Positions 57,317-64,000 of a DNA stretch of 64,000 nt are shown here, piece after piece. The position numbers and the translations under genes are program-made. Each line of letters starts with the position of its first letter. Within the stretch, counting starts at the first letter, position 1. The DNA is taken from positions 44,337,100 through 44,401,099 of the forward strand of contig CM066984.1 in the NCBI GenBank assembly GCA_033977485.1, in the 5' to 3' direction. The DNA comes from Hydrangea macrophylla. Taxonomy: Eukaryota; Streptophyta; Magnoliopsida; Cornales; Hydrangeaceae. The notes beneath the pieces were generated by a model, which did not search any database, had not been told where the DNA came from, and saw only the letters and a list, made by a program, of their open reading frames with translations.

Positions 57317-57838
57317 ACACACACACATAACGTCTGTTCTCTCTTCTTCTCTCTTTTCTTCTCTTCCCTTTTTGTTTTAATATGGGGCTAGGGTTTTTAA
57401 TATAAGTATATATGTACACTACACACACAACACATGCCAATAAAACACACACAAATATATAAATCCCATTTTTCTTTTTATGGGCTCACAAAAGAGACTC
57501 ATATGAGCTCAGAATGTAGTACAAAGTGTTAAAATGAGTAGCACAATGGGTACCAATGACCCCGGTACTAAGTTTTAATGTTAATTACATTATTTAACAC
57601 ATTCGCGGGCCTGTAAACACTATATAACAAAAATACATATCAACCCTTCACTTTTTTTTTTAACAAATATAAATTAATAAAAAATAACTCTCAAACTAAA
57701 CGTGCTCATTCATGATTTAATTGATATGTCCACCAAACACTTAAATTTTCCAAACACATGTCTTACATAGGCACACTCATATAATATTGCTAACTAAAAA
57801 TAATTATTTACACACTTAAAAATTTTAGGGTTGTTACA
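54944..57838 (-). repeat. 3' LTR of the non-autonomous element
   Basis: It spans 2895 bp from TGTCACACCCC to GGGTTGTTACA. It contains a compound TTC/TC/AC microsatellite at about 57236-57327. No gene is present; the open frames are shared with the other LTR and show no protein similarity. Confidence 0.9.
57236..57327. repeat. Compound TTC/TC/AC microsatellite
   Basis: Runs of (CTT)n, (CT)n and (CA)n follow each other. The counterpart in the other LTR at about 61230-61310 is shorter, in both the CTT and the CA part. Confidence 0.9.
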
Positions 57839-58935
57839 TTCTACCCTCCTTAAAGAAATTTCGTCCCGAAATTTGAAACAACGATAAATATACACGGTAG
57901 TCATCAATAAAGTTAAACACGTAATTTTAAACAAAGCATTGATTATGTTTAACTCTCAACTATACGAGACCAAGTACGTCGAGCGACTAATCCAAACAAG
58001 GAAACCCTCATCTATATACCTTATTCTTGTATAGTCAATCCTCAAACGTTAACAGATAATCCAAAACATAATTATTGATGTAAAACATGTGAATACAAAC
58101 TATGCATGCAACATGCTCGCAGTTAATCAAGAATTCTAACTATATGTCCATGTTTACCTCTTACCATGCCCCCCATTACCCCTCCCCAGGATACCCATAC
58201 TTATTATTCAAACATGCCGCTTCAAGAATATACATAACTCTGCACTGGAAATAAGACTGAGAAGATAATAATGCGGTCGGAAATAAACCAACACATGCTC
58301 AGATTCGTCATAGTTGTAGAAAATAGAATCCCGTTGATCCGATAGATACTCCAGAATATAATAGAAAGCCCGAATACAGACACAAGAATGCCAAAACACT
58401 TGTTGATAAACACAGCTCCATGATAAGAAATCCGAGATAACCAAATTATAGAACACATATGAGAATACTAGTCGATAATAAGAGAAATTACATATAAGAT
58501 TTTTCTCGATAATAACAAATTTTTGATACTCCAATAAAATAATAATCTCCCGAATAATATGCTTGTAGATACCAGATAATGCTGCAGGCCGGCAAATAAC
58601 AATAGAAATCCACTGGGCAGGAGCTCCTCTGTTGATCATCCTCCAACTCTCTTCTACTACCCGTTATACCAACAATATGTATGCATGCACTATTATACAA
58701 CTCATAATATAACAAATGATTTCAACAAATTAACATGTAATGAGAGGCTCGGAAAGTTATGTAATTAATTGATTGAAAACAATTAAATAACATGTAGACA
58801 ACACATGGATAACACATAAGTACACATAACCCGAAACCCAAATAAATCCGCGACCCATAGCTCTGACCAACATCTAGTCCACAATCCGAGGATCACTTAG
58901 ACTAGCTAAGCTAACCTTAAGCTTTGATACCAAAC
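57839..58935 (-). other. Internal region of the non-autonomous element
   Basis: The only features are the polypurine tract (CGAAATTTCTTTAAGGAGGG on the minus strand, close to 57839) and the PBS at the other end. Open frames such as 58208-58639 show no domain and no coding bias that I can recognise. The remaining sequence may contain a packaging signal, but none can be named. Confidence 0.75.
58921..58932 (-). promoter_or_regulatory. Primer binding site (tRNA-iMet type)
   Basis: The minus strand reads TGGTATCAAAGC, 11 of 12 matches to the initiator-Met PBS TGGTATCAGAGC, three bases inside the 5' LTR end. Confidence 0.85.
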
Positions 58936-61270
58936 TGTCACACCCCGATTTTTGGACAACCAAATATTTAATCCAGAGCATGTATCCAGACTAATATTCA
59001 ATTTCCAAAACACCGAGAATGACACCCTCACACAGGCTAATAAATAATTTATTTGAAAATAGAATTTAATAGTCATTAAATAAGGACACGTGATCCTGTG
59101 TTAATATAAAAAATCATGTATTATTAAACTTATATTCCCAATCTTCCATTTCATTATAAAAGAAATAATATTCTATTACAAATAAAATACCATTTTAATT
59201 TACAAAAGGAATACAAAATTCATTAAATAAAATTTCTTACAAAGTTCAGAAAAAAAGAAATAAAATCTATACATCCGATGGTCAGAGCAACTACAACGTT
59301 ACAATGCCCAAAAGACTCCACAGCCAAGCACATCGGTCACATCATCAAAAGCAATATCCTGCACATGTCATCCAACTACGTTTCAAACAGAAACGCACCC
59401 GAATGCATAATGCACTCGGGTCAGTCACATGACTGGTATGAGTTAAACAAAAATAATTAAATATGAGGGCTCCAACCTGAACCCGTAGACTACAAACCAC
59501 ATTACAACACTATTGGGCCAAGACAGGTTCCACACACATATTTGGACAAAAGAGCAGTATCCATTTATGTGATGGCAAGTAGTTTCTTGCCCAAAATCCA
59601 AAGTTACTACGAGTTTTATACTTACCTCGGATATATATGGTGAGCCAGCCCTGCATAAAAGTTAGTGGGCCCACCATCCTGTAAATCGAATGATCACAAA
59701 CCAGACGAATAATTCCATACATAAGTTGTCCACATTATAAAATTTTGTCGCATTCATTATTCCAAACTTATCAGTCTTATGAAATACTCCATTGTCATTA
59801 TTTATTAGCCTTTAATTTATCTTTGTGTTCCCTAGGTTCACCACTTGGCCACCCTCCATGGTACAGCCCACACATATATCCCATGTGTGCCCGGACATAA
59901 TACCAACACCCACTCTGGTGCCAGTTTGGTTGGGGTATCAACCAAACCAGGTATACACAACGGACGACTGGTCAATATGTCAAGACGTCTATACAATATA
60001 AGCCGAGCATAAGGCTTAGGCCAGCTTGATCACGAAGCCACTGGAAAAAAGTACACTCAACAAGTCTTAAGTGAGCTTGATCACGAAGCCACTGGCAAAA
60101 GAGTGCGAGCTACCAAAAACAATAACACAACAACGGGGAGCGGTGAACACTAAAGAACCATGTTGGAATTATCACTTATCGTTCGTATTATCCCAATAAT
60201 TGTGAATTTCACGTTTATCACATAGTTCCGTCTCTCTAAATCCAATCACATCTCTAACTTTTAGATGTATTCCAATTTCTTACAATAGAGGGTTTTATCA
60301 ATTAACCGGTAACAATTCTTCCCTCAATAATTTCTAATCAAATTACAAGATCCCCAATATACTATTCAACGTATCTAATTTACCCATTGTTATCAAAATG
60401 ACCACACAATAAGGTCAATTATTTCAGGTCCAATAACCTCAACCCAACATTCAATATTAGCCTACATAAAACCCATAATAAAAAATCAAATTCTCATATC
60501 GTAAAGTATTATAACAATCATTCCACAATATTTTCATCGGACTCAACGTTAATGACTATCACCCATTTTTTTTTATAATCAATATTATATAAGAATTCAT
60601 CTATCTCTAAGTAATTTTCGTTAAGTCATACGAACGAATAAAAATAAACACAATGAATCATATTTCTCCAATTTTGTACATTTTAATATACTAAAAACTG
60701 CTACTGAAATCTTCAATATCTTCTCAAACGGTGCAGAATCAGGAAAAACTCCATTAGACGAAAAGTGTGCAGAATCGCGTTTCCTACAGACCATTGCGGA
60801 CAGAATGTCCAAATTCAAAGCTACGATTTTCTAATAATTTTCTCAAGTTTCTGCAACTGTATAAATTACAAAAAAACGAATTTCACATATATTTCTTAAT
60901 CACCATGAATATTTCACATATGGTTTTATCAAACTGACTATTTACCTAACCCTTTCGAATACCCTAATGTCATAATCACAAAGTCACACGAAGAGAAAAG
61001 AAAATATCTAGATTACTTCAACAATAACAACGTATCCATTACAAAGATTTAACCCTAATAATTAAATTAAACATGTACTAATTTAATTTACTCCTGTGTA
61101 CATGTATATATACATACGTGTATATGTATATACTCAGATACACAAAAATTTAACTCACCTCGTTGATCAAAAATCGATACCCACGAATGCTCCGCGATTC
61201 CCCACGTGCCCACGAACCCGAGACCATTCTCCTTTCTTCTTCTTCTTCTTCTTCTTCTTCTTCTTCTTCT

Positions 61271-61310
<40 letters not shown>

Positions 61311-61832
61311 AAACGTCTGTTCTCTCTTCTTCTCTCTTTTCTTCTCTTCCCTTTTTGTTTTAATATGGGGCTAGGGTTTTTAATATAAGTATATATGTAC
61401 ACTACACACACAACACATGCCAATAAAACACACACAAGTATATAAATCCCGTTCTTCTTTTTATGGGCTCACAAAAGAGACTCATATGAGCCCAGAATGT
61501 AGTACAAAGTGTTAAAATGAGTAGCTCAATGGGTACCAATGACCCCGGTACTAAGTTTTAATGTTAATTGCATTATTTAACACATTCGCAGGCCTGTAAA
61601 CACTATATAACAAAAATACATATCAAGCCTTCACTTTTTTTTTAACAAATATAAATTAATAAAATATAACTCCCAAACTAAACGCGCTCACTCATGATTT
61701 AATTGATATGTCCACCAAACACTTAAATTTTTCAAACTCATGTCTTACATAGGCACACTCATATAATATTGCTAACTAAAAATAATTATTAAAATAATTA
61801 TTTACACACTTAAAAATTTTAGGGTTGTTACA
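58936..61832 (-). repeat. 5' LTR of the non-autonomous element
   Basis: It spans 2897 bp and is colinear with 54944-57838 over its whole length. Differences seen by eye are single substitutions, small indels and microsatellite length. Confidence 0.9.
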
Positions 61833-61837
61833 TACAG
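61833..61837. repeat. Target-site duplication, right copy (TACAG)
   Basis: Exact copy of 54939-54943. Confidence 0.9.
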
Positions 61838-61863
61838 AGAGCTCAAAATCTCAGCAGCCAATC

Positions 61864-62154
61864 CAGTAGATTGCTATCATGAACCAGTCTACTGCTTTGA
61901 GTCCTAGAGAGTCCAAACCCCTCAGCTACTCAATCTAGTCAACTGCCTCCCCATGTCCAGTCGACTGAAGTGTCAAAATCCTAGTCGATTGGTACTGTTT
62001 GGTCAATTGAAACTAAGTCAAAACAGAAGATCTGATTCTGAAATACAAACCAATAGACTGTGTTGGGGGACCCAGTCGACCGCTTTTACAAAACTGAGGC
62101 AGTGTCTCGCTTAACAACAGAATCCAATGGACTGACACTTAGTCCAGTCGACTA
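61864..62154. repeat. Array of CAGTCGACTG palindromes in pairs
   Basis: Cores or variants start at 61864, 61885, 61936, 61958, 61982, 62000, 62051, 62073, 62125 and 62145. Pairs are 18-22 bp apart, and several pairs recur at about 72-74 bp. From 62155 to 62772 I see AT-rich, LTR-like sequence without a gene. Confidence 0.75.
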
Positions 62155-62772
62155 GTTTACCTATAATAGAACATTCTGTAGAATTTCCAAGTCAAAGGTT
62201 TTATGGGTTCACCCAGAGACTAATTACACCATCCAAACTCATTCTAAAGTGAGCCTAACTAGATTATAACATCACCAAAACATAATTACAAGAGATTGCT
62301 ATCTATTAGAACAACACGAATTCGTTCCAAGGTTCTAAGTTAAACATAGTTTAAAAGTTATAAAATCCTTATTACAACCTTTCTATTTCAAAACTACGAG
62401 GTAATCACGCTGAGTCGCCTTCTAGTTGTAGATCACTTCCCTGATTCCTCGCCGACATTCACACCTACAATGGTTTTTTAAATAACCACATATTTTGATT
62501 CGTTTAAGCTAACGCTTAGTGAATAAAACAACAATGCACATGAATGATAAACATGCTTGCATTCATATTCTCTACATTTCATACTAGTCTTCAAAGTCTC
62601 ACATGTACAGTTCATACCTCCTAGTCGGCAACTCCTCGCCAATAAGTCCATGCGATAAGGTAAGACCCACATTTTTTTTTTCTTCAAACGTGCGAGCTCA
62701 TGCCTATAATGGCTCCACAATAATGGTTTGGTACCACGTGCTCCTTTGACCCAAATAGCAACTACACAGGCT

Positions 62773-64000
62773 TGTGGATATCGCATTTTTCTTACCCACA
62801 GCTTTTCAAAATCAAATTCAAAAACAAATGAGTCGCCACTTAATTTTTAAAAGGAGAATTAAGAAACCATTTTAAAAGAAAACTGATCTTTTAGAAACCA
62901 GCGATTAGCTAGGTCCGGGGATTATGGAATGACAGAGGAAGGAGCCCTTCGGACTAAAACACCCTCTCTCATCCTATCTTATGATAGGCCTCTACTCAAC
63001 ATCCTTTTAATCAAATTTATTAATCTAAGCATGTCCTCAACTAATACATATATACATATACATCACAAAAGCATGTCCAAAGGGTGTAAAATTGCAATTG
63101 ACAAAATACCATTCAAAAGCCACATAATTCAGGTAGCAAGCGATATGATATGCAATAGAGAACAAGTGAACTTACCCGGGATCCAGCAGCGATAGTAAAC
63201 GTGCAATGCATGCGAACAAAAGAAAATCCTAAAAAAGAGTCTCTAATCACATATACACATAAGGCAAAACCTAATTCTAAGGTGTCGCGCATTAAGTCGA
63301 AAAATCAATAAAATCAAGAAATTAAGATAAACTAAAGAGGAGTCCTAGAAATCATACCTTAATAGCGCTACAAAACAAAGGGTTAGTCCACATGCTTCAC
63401 ATAATAATAATATGATATCAAACAATCAATCCTAATTCTCTAGCTTATACCTAGCAAGCAATGAAATCCAACTTTATCCAATTACTAATTCTAATTATAA
63501 GCATTAATGTACATGAATTCATGAATATGAACAAGAGTAGGCTATTAACTATGAATTTATTCATTGATTTGAATCATTTAGCTTTGATATTTAAGTCTAA
63601 TTAATCATTATTAAGATATGGTTTAAGCCCTAAGTCATAAGAGAATCATTTGGGCCATTATTTACAAAGTTGGTCAAATGTGTCATGAAATTTTGAAAAT
63701 TACAGAGAGCAGACTAGAACTTTAAGAAAAGAACAAGCACGTCTCCCATGGTTTGATGTCGGTGAAATTTGGACACAAGATGCCTCTGTCAGTCTAGTTT
63801 TCAAATCAAAAAGAAAATCAAGGTTTCAACGGTTAGATCTTCGGGAAAAGGACAAGAACCAGACGTCACTCAGAGATGTACAACTCTCTGTCCAGAGATA
63901 TTGTTTGATTTTTTAAAAATAGCAAAAAGATGATAAACACTTGGATCTTTTTAGGGGATCTTCCTAACACATTAAGGTACCCAGAAAAAATTATTAGAGA
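62773..64000 (-). repeat. Ogre-like LTR, cut by window end
   Basis: It starts TGTGGATATCGC and is homologous to the solo LTR at 24872-27700. Shared stretches include GAGTCGCCACTTAAT, CATCCTATCTTATGATAGGC (about 62972) and ACAAAACAAAGGGTTAGTCC (about 63372). Orientation is assigned by analogy with that copy. The other end lies beyond the window. No gene is seen. Confidence 0.75.

Larger units (their letters stand above)
54944..61832 (-). mobile_element. Complete non-autonomous LTR retrotransposon with 2.9-kb LTRs
   Basis: Two near-identical LTRs (54944-57838 and 58936-61832) enclose only 1097 bp without coding capacity, and TACAG duplications flank the whole. On the minus strand the right LTR is 5'. 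It is followed by a tRNA-iMet primer binding site, and a polypurine tract lies before the left (3') LTR. LTR ends TGTAACAACCC and GGTGTGACA and the GGACGAAATTTC motif before the tract are chromovirus-like, so Tekay/Del-type proteins probably mobilised it. About ten substitutions in the first 400 aligned bases suggest a fairly recent insertion. Confidence 0.9.

Noticed and set aside
57087..57452. Open frames with poly-Glu or poly-Phe/Leu in the LTRs
   Set aside because: They come from the TTC/TC/AC microsatellites of the non-autonomous element. The copy near 61200 is treated the same way.
58208..58715. Open frames in the interior of the non-autonomous element
   Set aside because: They have no recognisable domain, and several overlap in different frames. 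The interior is better read as non-coding.

Overview
The window looks like heterochromatic repeat DNA from a flowering plant, most likely a eudicot. The evidence is layer upon layer of Ty3/gypsy LTR retrotransposons of the plant lineages Athila, Tat/Ogre and chromovirus (Tekay/Del-like), plus an RTE-clade LINE, a tRNA-derived Au-like SINE, a CACTA-type transposon end and long CT, CA and TTC microsatellites. I found no intact host gene, no rRNA, no tRNA gene and no CRISPR array. Every coding region recognised is transposon-derived and nearly all are broken. The species cannot be named from the sequence.

Layout. 1-1350: gag/protease remnant of a gypsy element. 1.6-2.1 kb: minus-strand transposon-protein fragment. 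2.2-2.8 kb: an LTR-like promoter segment flanked by arrays of a 14-bp palindrome. 3.2-15.0 kb: an Athila-type element on the minus strand (5' LTR at right, PBS, gag, protease, RT, RNase H, integrase, then a spliced extra ORF). Its gag is split by a deleted chromovirus (9536-13132) with a perfect 5-bp target duplication. 15.2-17.0 kb: gag of one Tat element. 17.0-23.0 kb: a decayed but nearly full Tat element, plus strand. 23.0-30.8 kb: 3' half of a Tekay-like chromovirus on the minus strand, whose LTR holds a solo LTR. 30.8-32.5 kb: PBS and 5' LTR of another Tat family. 32.5-34.6 kb: truncated Ogre-like LTR. 34.9-37.1 kb: 5'-truncated RTE LINE. 37.1-39.7 kb: unassigned sequence ending in a CACTA terminus. 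40.1-47.5 kb: Tat element on the minus strand carrying an antisense, intron-containing plant-mobile-domain gene. 47.5-54.7 kb: 3' LTR and 3' region of an Ogre-like element, with a second antisense ORF and a SINE. 54.9-61.8 kb: a complete non-autonomous LTR element with 2.9-kb LTRs. 62.8-64.0 kb: start of another Ogre-like LTR.

The most interesting signal is regulatory. Several LTR families carry arrays of short palindromes in pairs set 19 bp centre to centre; the spacer lengths are kept but the spacer sequences are not. In the best array six 14-bp palindromes are separated by spacers of exactly 5, 11, 5, 11 and 5 bp. Such arrays lie upstream of the inferred TATA box and again in the downstream part of the LTR. 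Other families use different palindrome cores (CAGTCGACTG, CACATG, ATCGGGC) with a similar paired layout. All coordinates and counts were read by eye and should be re-derived by script.
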